From Amborella trichopoda (taxonomy: Eukaryota > Streptophyta > Magnoliopsida > Amborellales > Amborellaceae), in assembly GCF_000471905.2 (NCBI RefSeq), contig NW_006499691.1:519423-583422 (forward strand): a stretch of DNA of 64,000 nt. Reading direction: 5' to 3'. Below the pieces are notes generated by a model. The model was not told the origin of the DNA, did no database searches, and was given only the letters and a program-made list of their open reading frames with translations. Shown piece by piece: positions 1 through 11,762 of the stretch; the first letter of the stretch is position 1, and each line of letters opens with the position of its first letter. The position numbers and the translations under genes were made by a program.

Positions 1-429
1 CCCAATAACAATAATAAAAAAATCTACCCAAATCCTTGAAAATCAATTTTTAAAATAAATAAATAAACATCTCAGATGCCCTTTGCATCACTAGATTGAT
101 GAAATGCAATTAAATGCAAATGTAACAAGGAATGAAGTTCTCTTGAACTCATCAAACCCCATTCATAAATGTAGAAACCCTTTCTTCCCACACTAGGATT
201 ACGGGATGAATGTTTTCCCTCTATGTGTTGGCTCATAGTCATATCTACTGATAAATTTGGGGCAAATATGGGCTCAATTGAGAGCAAGAAGGATTTGCAA
301 GAATCTCAATTATGAACCCCTATCATGCTATGTGACAAACTCGATTTTAATGCAAGTCTGTTGTGGAAACCAAGGCAAACAGGTTGTTTGAGTCCTTAGA
401 GATCAAAACAGGGCCATTATTTTCTCTCA
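1..429. other. AT-rich intergenic DNA
   Basis: No gene, RNA or transposon signature is seen here. Open frames are short and show no recognisable domain. Confidence 0.5.
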
Positions 430-538
430 GCCTTTCTAGTGTGTAAGATTAATGAAGCAGAACTTAGAGCCTTTCTAGTGTGTAAGATTAATGAAGCAGA
501 GCTTAGAGCCATGAAGCAGAGCTTAGAGCCATGAAGCA
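430..538. repeat. Short tandem repeats, 39-bp and 20-bp periods
   Basis: A 39-bp unit beginning GCCTTTCTAGTG occurs twice in a row (430-468 and 469-507). It is followed by a 20-bp unit beginning GCCATGAAGC, present about one and a half times (508-538). The second array reuses the end of the first unit, so the two probably arose by successive slippage or unequal exchange. Confidence 0.85.
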
Positions 539-539
539 T

Positions 540-2340
540 GGGGTCTCAGGCCTTCTCACCCATCAAAGTGTTGCAATTGTTGAGGGAAACAACCAATATT
601 ATAAATTGGCTTTCCTTGAATGCCACAGCCCTTGGAAACTTAAGCCACTTACCGATGATGCCAAATCCCTTATAGCGCACGTACACACACAAAGAGAGAG
701 ACCCAGTTCTCCTACTTAAACAAGGAAAAACTGTAGCGTTTCCGCTGTTTTAGAGTTTTGATCTTTTATTTTTATTTTTTTGGGATTGTATTCAATGAGA
801 CCATTTATTTTGATATAAAAAGGTTACAATTACTTATAATCATCCCATGTGAAATATGTAGTATTGGTGTGTCACAAGGTTCGAAAAAATATACTGACCA
901 CCTTATTCAAAAGGTACATGGTCTTATTGTATGCTTTTTTTTCTTTTTTTATATATATGTACATTGTATTACTTGTAAAAGTTATGTTACCATCTGTAAA
1001 CACAAGTGCACACACACACCCCAATGAACATATGAATCTACATAAGAGAGTGATTTTAACCCTGCTATTATTATTTCTTGCATGCACGTCATAACTGGTA
1101 GAAAGGGAACTCTCCAATTTTGCGCCTTAAGAGGCAAAGTTTTCATACTGTAGGAAAATTGTTTCATGCTGGCTGGATCTCATTTTTACAATATGCGGTC
1201 CAGAGGTATAAAATTCCATCTTAAAGATGGATGTAAATAGGTGGTCCATCTAAAAACACTTGTAACTAACGGTCCAAATGTTTTTTAATATAACTATTAT
1301 TTCTAATTTTCAATTTTTTATTTCATTTTTCCATATTCATGACCTCCATGTTAACGATTAAATATTCTCTAAAAATTAAGATCAAATTATATTTAAAAAA
1401 TATATACATTTCCAAGCCCGCATTTCTACAATATGACGGCTGGCTGCATAGAAACCGTGTCCTTACATTGTAAACACTGTTTTAGAGCTTTGTCTTTAAT
1501 TTCCAATGTTTTACAATAGAAATATTGTAAAACCCAAGGAAAAATCATGTTACTAACACTGAAATCTCGAGTATTTTTCAATCTTCAAATAATAAAGCAA
1601 GTTTTCAACACTTCACCATCTGATATCTTGTTGACAATTAATTTTTTTAGAAATTGGCAATTTTTTTATGGTGTGAAATTAGAAACTGCCTCCTGCTAAT
1701 TCTAATGACCTATAATGATGTGCCCTTTGATGTACCATTTGAATTTGATTAAAAGAAGGATGGGTCATTTGTAATTAGATTTAAAACAATTGAGCGAACT
1801 GTTCAACTTAGTAAAAATTATTGTTAACAAAAAAATATCGTGTTTATCTTTTCAATCCCAAATTTATCGGACAATTATGGATACTTTAATATATTAATCT
1901 CAAATATTATTTATTATAAAATGAATCTTGTTCAAATTAATTAATATGTGTTCAAATTATATATTAAAAATTCTATTAGTGTCAAAATGGATATTATTTA
2001 CTAATGCAAATAAAAATAAAAATATGAAAATTTATTTTCAAGTTAATAGCTTTAATTATTCATTATCAACTCCTCTCTGTTTCGGTCTTTGAAATTTTCA
2101 GAGCTAATTTTAGGTAACTAGGTAAATGACATGCTTATTTTCAAATTCAAATTTGTATTTCGATTTCATACCGTATATATCTAACCATTGGGTTACGCTT
2201 TTATTAAGATAATTACGGGAAGCCTAATACTATCGTCATAAAATCAATTTTATCATGACGTTATTGAGTTCTGCTGTGCAATACAATAATTATAATATAA
2301 AAACAAAAAAAAAATAAAAAAGAATTCAATTTTGAGCAAA
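540..2340. other. Gene-free AT-rich stretch
   Basis: No coding region was recognised. Several frames of 60-90 codons occur but are low-complexity or antisense to each other. The motif CATTT(T/C)TACAATATG occurs at about 1190 and 1421, in the same orientation, without further similarity that I can follow. Confidence 0.4.
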
Positions 2341-2358
2341 TTTCATAGGAGCTTTTTT

Positions 2359-3205
2359 TGGGGTGGGGTGGGGTGGGGTGGGGGTTAATTATGGTATGGC
2401 GATTCATTTGCCCAATGTTACGAGTACCAACCCCCTTCACTTCATTTTTCAGTTTTTTTTCCCTAAATTGCCCCCTATCTCTAGAAATGGGAACGGATAG
2501 GAGTTTTTATTTCCCCACTCATCAGTTGTCCAGCAGCATTTGAAGTACCGAACAGCTCGTGTCCATTTTTTCATTAAAAAAGCTAGAATTTTTGCTTCTC
2601 ACTAGAAATCGGGTGGTTTTTGGGCAACTTCGAGGGTTTCCTTGTGTAAATGGTGGTGGGTTTGGGGTTCGGTAGTCTGGTTAGGCTATGCATTAGTTGT
2701 CTTAAAGCTCTACAAGCTGCCGTTTCTAAAGAGAGAGAAATGCAAAGAGATCGAACGCCATTTCTAAAGAGAGAGAGAAATGCAAAGAGATCGAGAGGGT
2801 GAGTGAAATAGAGATAGAGAGAGAGTGAAAACAGGGAGTTCAATGCGTCAAGGACTCCACTACGAGCTGCCATTTCTAGAGAGAGAGAGGGGGGCGAGAG
2901 AAATGCAAAGAGATCGAGATGGTGAGTGAAAGAGAGAGAGTGGAGACAGGGAGTTCAATGCGTCAAGGTTTCCAAGAAAGGAGAACGACTCTTTTGGAAA
3001 TGCAAGGGAAATATAGAGAGAGAGAGCTGTCGGGAACTTAAAACTTGGGACAGCTCTGGTGAGTGGGGAAAGACCAGCCCATGTTTGGTATTTCTATTGC
3101 TGGACAGGAGGAAACTTGGGAAAATAAAAGCCGCAGGGGAGGAAGCGTGGTGCTTGTTATTGGGCAATAACCCCCATATGACGATTACCTCCCCCCCTAA
3201 AGAAG
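2359..3205. mobile_element. Mutator-like inverted-repeat element (non-autonomous)
   Basis: The sequence at 2380-2575 is matched, reverse-complemented, by 3030-3205. Shared stretches include TGCCCAAT followed by AG.ACCA, and TTTTATTT.CCCA followed by TGTCCAGCA and ACCAAACA-like sequence. Both ends are G-rich on their outer side. No transposase lies between the arms; the middle is GA-rich and has its own direct repeat (2716-2970). Long inverted arms without a transposase are typical of Mutator-like MITEs. I could not define a target-site duplication, so the outer limits are approximate and the superfamily is an inference. Confidence 0.5.
2716..2970. repeat. Two-copy GA-rich direct repeat
   Basis: A block running from CTGCC(G/A)TTTCTA through AAATGCAAAGAGATCGA to GGGAGTTCAATGCGTCAAGG is present twice, ending near 2855 and 2970. 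GAGAGA runs of different length separate the matching parts. The open frame on the plus strand from 2926 starts inside this repeat and is not taken as a gene. Confidence 0.7.
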
Positions 3206-3904
3206 ATCCATACGAAATTTTTTCTTCAATTTCTCGATGTTAATTACCACCAAAATGTTAAGTAGCCCAACTCTTGGGTGCATTTGATAAAGGAGATAAT
3301 TTATAAAAGGTTGCAACCTTGTATTATAGAAGTAAGTTGCACCAAGTAAAAAAGAGTATTATAAAGTGGGTTAATCTTCCAACTGATCATCTCAAGCTAG
3401 AGATGCATAAATATAAAAAAAAAAAATTAATTCAAGTCCTTGAACTAGGTTTTCTTGGAACAAGTTATCTAAAGTGGCTATTTTCTAGATTTTTCAAGTA
3501 TTATAGATCTAATCGATCTGCATATTTTTTAGAATTCTAAATTTCATAATTAAGGATAAACATGAATTTTCAAGCTATCATGAAGTTTCCAACACCATAA
3601 CTATTACATCTTCCGACTACTTGTATAGTATAAAGCAGGGATCAAAAAATCGGTGATCTGTTCCGGGACCGGGAGATCCGAATCAAGAATAGCTGAGGAC
3701 GTTTTGGATTGTGCAAAAAAAGGGATTCACCTCAGTCAGATGAAAAAGTTGTCGAGTCTTCAGTTTTTAGGGCGAATCTCACCAATTCCTTTCATGAATA
3801 ATGAAAAATCATGTGATTTTCGCTTTTTGTTGCATTATTGAACCATAACAGACTTTGCAGAGCATTATTGCTCACAACAATGCATCAAAATGTTATAACA
3901 TAGT

Positions 3905-4870
3905 GGATTGGACTCACGATTTTTTTAAAAAAAAGTCGAGTTCTAAAAATTTCCGCCTTTTCATGATTTATAAGCGAATTAGAAAGTTATTTGGATCAAA
4001 ATCATAGGGTTTTTAAATTTTAAAGTGTTATTGAGAGGATTATAGTCATATTTTTGCTTATTCAAAGTGTTATTGTGTAAGTATTTTTGTTATTAACAAA
4101 GTTTTGCTCATCTATTTATGAAGAAATCGTGACTAATTTAAGAAGAACCCTAATTTTCATATAAAATCCATCATTTGATTAAATTTAGGCAAAATAAATA
4201 GTTTTGTGATCAAAATCATAGGGGTTTTGAAGCTTAAAGTGTTATTGAGAAGATTATCGTCATATTTTTGCTTATTCAATAATTATTTTGCTCAATTGTT
4301 TAAAAAATCGAGCTCCGGCAATATTTCTAAGTTCGATCCGCCAAAGTAATGATTTCTGCTGAAATTGGGCACCCTATTGCGTGATCTCTTAGGTTTTTGA
4401 AGCTCTTGCTATTCTTCAGGTCATTATGTAAGTTTTTGTTCATCAATTTATAAAGAAATTGTGATTGATTCATGAAGAACCCTAATTTTCAAATAAAATC
4501 CGCCATTTGATTAATTTTAGACGAAATAAGTGGTTTTTATGATCAAAATCATAGCGGTTTTGAAGTTTAAAGTGTTATTCAGATGATTGTAGTCATATTT
4601 TTTTGTGATTAAGCACCCATTTTACTCGATTTTTTATGAAATCAAGCTTCGGCAACATTTTATGAAAGTTTTAATCCGCCGAAGTATTGATTTCGGCACA
4701 AATTGGGCACCATTTTAGATGATATTGAAGGGTTTTTGAAGCTCATGATGTTCTTCAAATTATTATGTGAGTTATTTACTTTATTAACAAAGTTTTGTTC
4801 ATCAATTTTGAAGAAATCGTGATTGATTCACGCGTACCCGAAGAACCCTAAATTTCGAATCGAAAATTTC
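3905..4870. repeat. Tandem repeat of about 330 bp, three copies
   Basis: Each unit begins near GATCAAAATCATAG (about 3993, 4209 and 4541). It runs through AAAGTGTTATT, a TCGAG.T.CGGCAA segment, AATTGGGCACC, and ends with GAAGAACCCTAA. The first copy is shorter. The copies differ by many substitutions and small indels, so the array is not recent. It fills the left half of the hAT-like element. Confidence 0.75.
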
Positions 4871-4977
4871 AATCAATATAAGTTGATTCAGATCGAATTG
4901 AGGCATTTATTATGATCCTCATTATTTCAATATTTATTAGTATCATGATTTATTGTTTGGTTTTTTTTTTATATGAA

Positions 4978-5672
4978 TTTCCTTGTTGAAAATGCTCTAT
5001 GTAAAAATAGATTTCCTTGTTGAAAATGCTCTGTGTATGAATTTTCTTAAATCTAGGTACATAATTAATTTTTCTTGATACATCAAATTCATGTATGTTC
5101 TTATTTCTCTCAATATAAGAATATATTTTTTCTATTTTCTTGTAATTAGAATCATAATTAAATTTCTTTAATACATCAAATGTATGTATGTTCTTATTTC
5201 TCTCAGTATAAGAATATGTTTGTTTTTCTATTTTTCTTGTAATTATAATCAAATGGTCCAATTCTATGTCATGAATGTATTTTTATCATACAATTGACGT
5301 TCTTATTTGTCTCAGTATAAGAATCGATTTTTTTCTATTTTCTTGTAATTGTAATCATAATTAAATTTCCTTAAATCATCAAATTCATGTATTTTCTTAT
5401 TTCTCTCAGTATAAGAATAGTTTTTTTTTTCTATTTTCTTGTAATTATAATCAAATGGTCCAATTCTATGTCATAAATGTATTTTTATCATGCAATTGAT
5501 GTTCTTATTTCTCTCAATATAAGATTAGATTTTTTTTTTTTCCATTTTCTTGTAATTATAATCATAATTAAATTTTCTTAATACATCAAATGTATTTATG
5601 TTCTTATTTCTCTCAGTATAAGAATATGTTTTTTTTTTTCAATTTTTTTGTAATTATAATCAAATGGTCCAA
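4978..5672. repeat. Dimeric minisatellite, about 203-bp higher-order unit
   Basis: The motif TTCTTATTTCTCTCAGTATA recurs six times near 5098, 5190, 5301, 5394, 5502 and 5600. Alternate copies are followed by two different spacers, one with TACATCAAATGTATG and one with AATGGTCCAATTC. The true period is therefore a pair of monomers of about 93 and 110 bp. The minus-strand open frame over 4950-5261 is a by-product of this repeat. Confidence 0.8.
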
Positions 5673-6462
5673 TTCGTTCCTAGATCGAGTCAATGAATTG
5701 TCACACGAATTCAATCAATGACACCAGCGTGACCAAAATGAAAAACGTCGCCTTTCATTTGATTATAAGGTCATACTTTACGAATTGTATGTTTTATTGT
5801 AGTTCATTGATGATGATATATTTAATCCATGATAATTTTATGTTTTTCCTTTTGTGTGATATAAATTTAATGATTAACAATAGTTCATTCAAGGAAAGAA
5901 CATCTAAAAATTCTCATATTAATGAAAAAAATGAAATTTCTTAATGGAGTACCCCCATTTTCTTATTGGATTAAACAATATTGATAATGAATTTTAATAA
6001 TTTTTTTGATTCTTTTAATGCTGAATCCGACCAATTCGGCTAATTCCCAATCCGAACCGTCGATTCACTGATCCAGATGGGTTTTTACTGTGCCCGATCC
6101 GAGACACGGATCCATTTTCAAACCACTGGTAGGTGGGCATGGTACGGTCATATGAACCATGTGAAAATCAGCTTTCACTCCCGCGCTCAATAATAAGAAA
6201 CCCTTTAAATACTTCAAGGCTACTTAAAACCTAAATTTCATCATATAATGGGGATTCCAACTTTTAACTAGGATGAGTTGCATAAATTAGAAACAAGTTT
6301 CTTAGAAGCTTAGAACAGGTGAAATTGTTCTCATGGCACGCAAACGACTCTTTAATTTGTGGTGGCCTGAAAATCACAAAAAGACCATTTATTCAACCCA
6401 CTTCATTTATTTGGAAAGCAACTTTGTGCTTAAATAATCCATATATTCGGATTTATACAGCT

Positions 6463-7129
6463 TCAAGGGTATGTGAAGTAATGGGTAAGGCTTCCAAAAT
6501 CGGGACTCGGCCCTCTCTCCATCACCCCTTCATCAAACCAAGCCAGCACTCTTTCACCACACCACCCACTTGTGAGCTCATGCTGCATCATCTCATTGAG
6601 GCCAGCACCAAGCTGAGGTAAACAATGCTTGGCAAAACTGGAACCGAACTCGCCGACAAAGTTTACCGCATGGCTCAGTGACTCTGAGCCCATAAATTGT
6701 TGATCTCTGGACCCATCATATCCATTGACCTGTTCAAAAGCATAGCAGCTAGAGCCAAACCCGGAAGAGGGTGCAATCGAATGTATGGTTGGAGCTGGTT
6801 GGCTGAAAATGGTTTCAATATGAGCTGAGGTTGTATTGGTTGTCATTTCAGCAGGTCTGTTCCTTTTGCAGCTGTTGCCACCAAGCTGGACATTGCGGAG
6901 GGTGCCGCCATTGGTCAAGGAGCGGCAGCATGTCCTACAAGAGTGGCGAGGCTGCGACATGCTGCAGTTATTGTACTAGCAGAACTTTGTGTCGAAAGAG
7001 TCGCCTCCGGGGCACTCTAGAGGCGCCTTCTTGTACCTAGACTTCTCTTCGGGGTCCTGCAAAAAAAGAGAAGGGGAGCCTAGAATGTATGCTGCATCTC
7101 CTATCTCCTGCTCCATTCTCTCTATCTCT
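6463..7129 (-). pseudogene. Dof zinc-finger transcription factor, dead copy (coding exon)
   Basis: Dof proteins are plant-specific transcription factors that bind AAAG-core DNA through one C2C2 zinc finger. Read on the minus strand from ATG at 7116, the frame is MEQEIGDAAYILGSP and then a Dof domain: CPGGDSFDTKFC, a stop, YNNC, and [10 protein letters not shown] with GGTLRNV following. The family consensus is CPRCDS, FCYYNNY and SQPRHFCK.C. Three conserved positions are therefore lost. The second zinc-binding Cys is Gly (CPRC to CPGG), the first Tyr of YYNNY is TAG at codon 47, and the second Tyr is Cys. The frame stays open for 165 codons after the stop, ending in [12 protein letters not shown] splice acceptor (TTTTTGTTAG) lies just upstream at 7130. 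The frame is long and open but the finger could not fold, so this looks like a fairly young pseudogene. Confidence 0.85.
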
Positions 7130-7736
7130 CTAACAAAAAAGTAAAACTAAATCCCACACTTGAATGACATCAAAAGAAAGACATGAAATGAATAAATATT
7201 CAACATAGTAAGTAACAAAAGCTAATACTCGGTTAAAATCATCATCCGAGCCTTATCTTATGGGTGCGGTTATAGAGCCTAGGCTCTAAACAATCAAATT
7301 AGAGCCTACCTTCAAATAGTATCGAGAAATATGGTTTCAATACTGGAAATATTTGTGAAAGCCTTAAAATATATTTTCATTTTTATTTATAAAGTTTAAA
7401 ACTTAAAAAATAATGTAGATCGATAGATCGATGACAACTTGAAAATCTTGAATATTGACGGTATAAAAATAAGTTACAAAATACACTATTTTCAAAACTT
7501 GAAATCTATTTTTTTCACGCGTCTATGCATCTTGATGTAGAGATGATCAAATTAAAGATATTTGGGCATCAAAACAACCTCTTCTAGTAAAATTTTTGAG
7601 GTAGGCTCAAATTTGATTGTTTAGAGCCTCGGCTCTATATAAACTTTTTCCTTATCTTAATAATGCTAAGTTAAATAAAAAGAATCAGATAATTTTCATG
7701 AGGCGTGTTGAAGGGAGTGGTACGGTAAACACATAC
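7130..7736 (-). other. Probable 5'UTR intron of the Dof pseudogene
   Basis: On the minus strand a donor CTAG|GTATGTG lies at 7737/7736 and an acceptor TTTGTTAG at 7130, 13 bases before the Dof ATG. A 5'UTR intron is common in Dof genes. About two thirds of this intron is the MITE at 7261-7651. The splice sites are read by eye and there is no transcript evidence. Confidence 0.5.
7261..7651 (+). mobile_element. MITE, family 1 copy 1, with 8-9 bp target duplication
   Basis: Left end TGGGTGCGGTTATAGAGCC and right end GGCTCTATATAAACTTTTTCC are inverted copies. Just inside them, AAACAATCAAATTAGAGCC faces TTTGATTGTTTAGAGCC. TTATCTTA stands directly outside both ends (7253-7260 and 7652-7659), 9 bp if the preceding C is counted. 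There is no coding capacity. The target size and the G-rich start suggest a Mutator-type MITE, with hAT as the alternative. A second copy lies at 17799 in the opposite orientation and a decayed one near 32278. Confidence 0.85.
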
Positions 7737-7815
7737 CTAGGGTAGAGAGAGAGAGAGAGGAATTAGGGTTGATTGGTGGGGAGAGACGGGGAACGGGTTG
7801 TGAATTTATAGAGAG
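7737..7815 (-). promoter_or_regulatory. Core promoter and 5'UTR exon of the Dof pseudogene
   Basis: On the minus strand a TATA box (TATAAATTC, 7802-7810) sits inside a CT-rich stretch. About 65 bases downstream is the donor CTACCCTAG|GTATG at 7737. CT-rich leaders of this kind are common in plant 5'UTRs. The same arrangement is kept in block B (TATA at 16538-16546, donor CTACCCTCG|GTATG), which supports it as a functional unit of the ancestral gene. Confidence 0.5.
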
Positions 7816-8508
7816 AGAGAGTGGAATCTTGTGGGGTAGCATATGTAGCCTAAGTCGGGGTGCTCGGCTTGCCATTACTATTAATAGGAGGTTTTCTTCA
7901 ACGCGTTTAAGCCTATAGGAATCTATTCAGTGCACTTTGCTATACTTGCTAATTACATCTCTATCTCTACTCCTCTCTCTCTCTCTAAAAATACCGAGCA
8001 AAGAAGCGAAAGAAGTGTTTCTTAAAAGCCCCCAAAAGCCAAGAACCAAAAGAGAAAATCCATGCACAGGACATCATTATTGTCAACCACCAAGGCGAGA
8101 AATTAAACGGTACATATGGTGGATAGAGCGAGACCTTTTTACTTCACCGTCTCCTTCCAAGCTCTGATGTCTAGAAAGGGAGAGAGAGAGTCATATGATA
8201 GAGAAAGAGAGATGACATTTGCTTCCACTGGGGCCTTTGGATGTGATATCTTACCCTTGGAAAGGAGATTATACCAATAAAACTCGAAATCTTGAACTTA
8301 ACTTTCCACTACAATCACTTTTCTTCCTATGTCTTGCTAAACCCCCACACGTTTTGTGCTTTGTTTTTTTTTATATATTTTTTAAATTTTAAATTTGAGA
8401 CATATCGAAATTGACACTGTCTACTTAGATATCTAGAATTATTACCTTTGTCTCTTCTCATTTGTATTATAAATATTTATACCTAATATTTCATTCCTTG
8501 ATTCTTAA

Positions 8509-9785
8509 GGGGCTGTTTGGATACATGGAAATATAATGTCAGTGACATATATTACTCGTGTAATACATTACCTGTAAATGGATTGTTACCGTTTGGGTAG
8601 TATTTAAATGGAACATTGGAAATACATTGTTATTGTTTGGCTATGTCCGGAAGAAATATAGGACATGCATTACCAACATTTTATCAGCGCATGCCTATAA
8701 ACTATCATTTATTTCTTTTTTGTCACAATATTCCACTAAAATACTTAATTAAAATCATCATCACACCATTCCAAAAAGATTTCTAATAATAACATTATCA
8801 CCATTCCAAAAAGATTTTCTAATAATAACTTCTACCATTTTACAGTCATGACACTATTTTCTACTTATTTTAAGTGCCTTTGGCACTTATATGCAATCAC
8901 ATGTTTTCTAACATGACATTGGTTTCAACATGATAAATCATTGGAACAATATGATTGGAATAACATGATTGGAATAACATGATTTTATTATGATAAGCAT
9001 TATTTTTATTTATTTTTTATAGAAATCTTTTAAATGTTTCTATATAATTTCAAATAAACAATAAATTTATGATACTAAATTCAAAATCTATAGGTTACGA
9101 GTTAAACAATGGGAAGAAGTTTGATTAGTAAACTCGAAGGTTTGATAATTGCAGTATAAAATTTTGAGGTATTGGAGGAGACTAAAGAGGTATGTTATTT
9201 CAATTGAGATTTTAGTAATCTATTATGAGGATTATGTTGTGTGACATTGATTACTGATTTTTATTTTTATTATTTTTATTTTTATATGACATTGATGCTT
9301 TCAGATGAAGGGACGAGCTTAAAAAGGGAAGGATCAAATTATATTGTGTAAAATTTTTTATTATGATTGTGTGTAATTTATTAATGATTATTGATTTTTA
9401 TTTTTATATGACAGCTCATACTTTCAGTTGAGGGGATGAGCTTAAAAAGGGAGGGATCACTTATTTTTGTTTTTACTATGACAGTTAATGCTTTTAGATA
9501 AGGGGACAAGCTTAAAAAGGGAGGGATCCCCCAATTATTATAAAGAGAGAGGGCATAGAAGATTTTTTTAATCATGAATATGGTAGGCAAAAACTCATGC
9601 AAAATATTTTCCAAGATTACCCGTAATAGATTTTTCACCTATCATCACGTATAATGGATTTTCTAATTTTTTTGAGAAATCTCACTTGATCTCTTTCTAT
9701 TTCCTTACGATTAAGTGTAGTGGAAATGTCATATTTACTGTAATACATTGTCACGTAATAGATTTTCAGATACCCAAATGACCTC
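8509..9785. mobile_element. PIF/Harbinger-like (Tourist-type) non-autonomous element
   Basis: The ends GGGGCTGTTTGGATAC and, inverted, GAGGTCATTTGGGTATC are terminal inverted repeats of the GG.CTGTTTGG type. TAA stands on both sides (8506-8508 and 9786-9788), the target duplication of PIF/Harbinger elements. Block B has no such insert between its matching flanks. The interior has no transposase but holds a motif repeated three times (about 9285, 9410 and 9480) around GAGCTTAAAAAGGGAGGGATC. Confidence 0.65.
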
Positions 9786-9984
9786 TAAGAGGCATAGAAA
9801 TATCAGGATCTTTATTTACAAAATTAAGTATTTAAATTTATGTGCGCTTGAAAACAATGTTCTCTAAATGTTACGAATTAACTTTTTTTTCATATCATCT
9901 TATTTTTGGTGATAAGTCTTTAAATGACTTTGCAACATAAGTTCACATTTTCCAGCGGTCTCGTAGGGCTTGAGAGAGGTTATA

Positions 9985-10148
9985 CTGGAAATTGCAATTA
10001 AAATTATCTTTGGTTCACAACTAGCATATTTATTTTAAATAACTCCATGGATTACTATAACATCACCTGGAAATTGCAATTAAAATTATCTTTGGTTCAC
10101 AACTAGCATATTTATTTTAAATAACTCCATGGATTACTATAACATCAC
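9985..10148. repeat. Exact 82-bp tandem duplication
   Basis: A unit starting CTGGAAATTGCAATTAAAAT and ending ATAACATCAC(C) is present twice, at 9985-10066 and 10067-10148, with no difference seen. Block B has one copy of the matching sequence (about 17650-17745). The duplication is therefore recent and postdates the A/B split. Confidence 0.9.
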
Positions 10149-11655
10149 CTAAAAAAGAAGCTGCAATTTTAAGAAACCGCAAAGTAAAAAGAGAGATAAT
10201 AGGATGAGTGACTTCTCATATGAACATAAAGTTCCCTAATTGTGATTTTAGAGCAACGCAATATCAACATATGTATAATTTTGCACTTTAATTAAGATTT
10301 CACAATTGGAGTAGAATACTTGATAAATTTACCATAAAAATAATTGATCTATTAACATGTTAATATGGTTTGGGTTAACTTTATAAATGTCAGTAATTAA
10401 ATAGCATTTTTAAAATATCCTAATTTCAAAAAAAATCTTTTACTTAGTGCCAACGCGTGTACGCGCTTGGTAGGGGTACCTCGGCTTAACTAACAATAGA
10501 ATACTCTCAAAACCGTTCCTTGGTGGTGCATTTTAATTCCATACACTGTGTCTACATTATCAATTATTCTTGGGTAAATTTTGAAAGAAAACTATACTAT
10601 TACAATGCACACTAATGAGAATCCAAAGCATAAATATTCTATAATTGTTTAAGACTATGAGGAGGCCAAACTTTGATGATAAAAGTAATTAATCATATGC
10701 GAGAGTGGAGTCCTGCCAAATGCATTTAATTCGATTTTATGTTGATCTTATCCGAAACTATACCGAGGACATGACTGCGATGGCTAGTTACTATATAAAA
10801 GTTTTTTTCAATTGCTACATTTCTACGAAAGAGATGAATTATTTAACATTATACTTATTTCTCTTGATTTAATTTTAAAAACCCATCAAATTTCATATAA
10901 TTTTGGTGTGCTTTGTTGAATTGATGAAATTTTAAATAATTGATATTTTAAGAGTGCTATGATGAATTTTCTATTTTCAATAGCACATTTTCCATTTCCA
11001 AAAATACTTAAAAAAATGTGACTAAGGCCATGCCTATTACCTAGCATTCATTCTAAAATAGATCAATGTAGGGCTATCGTAACACTCGACAGAGAGCAAA
11101 GTTTGGCTTAATTTACTTGGCATTATTTAGGATCACTTTTCACACTTCTATTATCATGTAAGCTTTTCTTTTTTATACTTTTTTATGACCATTCATGAAG
11201 TAAATTTTCTCTAGTACCTAAACCTGTCTGATCAAAAAGGAAAACTTTTGTCGGAAAATATTTTTGCAACCAAGACCTTTCTGATAAAAAATTGAAATCA
11301 TGTAGGCTAAAATCAATGGAAGATACTCAGAGTTGTGAAACTTACCTAAGTAAAGGAAATCATTCTACTTTATAATGTTATGTAGATGACAACTTCAATT
11401 AAATCTTACTCGGGGTTTCAGTGATGCTGATTCAATTATGATGCAAAAATACTACTTCTCTTAATTCCCTTGTCTTCTATGTCTTTGTCCATGAGGCCGT
11501 GCGTCATTCTTATCTTATGCATCTTGATATTTGGGTTGTGTAAAAACGTAATTCAACGTTCTTTTTAGAAAATAAGATAGGCATACGGACAGGACAAAAA
11601 GAAAAAGTACATATGTGTATCTTATTCAACCAACCTAAGTATTAGCAAAAAAAAA

Positions 11656-11762
11656 CCGGGCTTAATTGGTTTGCTCTTGAGAAATTTACAACGCTATGTC
11701 CTAAGCTCAATTCCTACTAAACATAGGCCCCCTCTCTACTTACTCTTACAAAAAAAAAAAAA
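11656..11762 (+). mobile_element. tRNA-derived SINE with poly(A) tail
   Basis: GGGCTTAATTGGTTTGCTC resembles the polymerase III A box and CTAAGCTCAATTCC resembles the B box, about 35 bases further on. The element ends in a run of 13 A. Imperfect flanking repeats (AGTATTAGCAAA and AGTAGTAGCAAA) bracket it. Block B has the continuous sequence CCTAAGTAGCAGTAGC at this point and lacks the insert, which confirms insertion after the blocks separated. Confidence 0.65.

Larger units (their letters stand above)
3636..6128. mobile_element. hAT-like non-autonomous element with internal satellites
   Basis: The left end starts CAGGGATCAAAAAATCGG. The right end, read inward on the opposite strand, starts CAGTGGTTTGAAAATGG and both continue into a similar CGGATCGGG-like stretch. 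A CAG(G/T)G start is typical of hAT termini. The 8 bases outside the ends (GTATAAAG and GTAGGTGG) agree only partly, so a target duplication is not proven. No transposase was found; the interior is two tandem arrays. A related right end lies at 26023. The element call rests on the terminal similarity only. Confidence 0.4.

Noticed and set aside
531-719. 62-codon frame near the left edge
   Set aside because: It starts in the short tandem repeat and has no recognisable domain.
2926-3243. 105-codon plus-strand frame
   Set aside because: It begins in the GA repeat and overlaps an inverted arm of a MITE. No domain and no conserved context.
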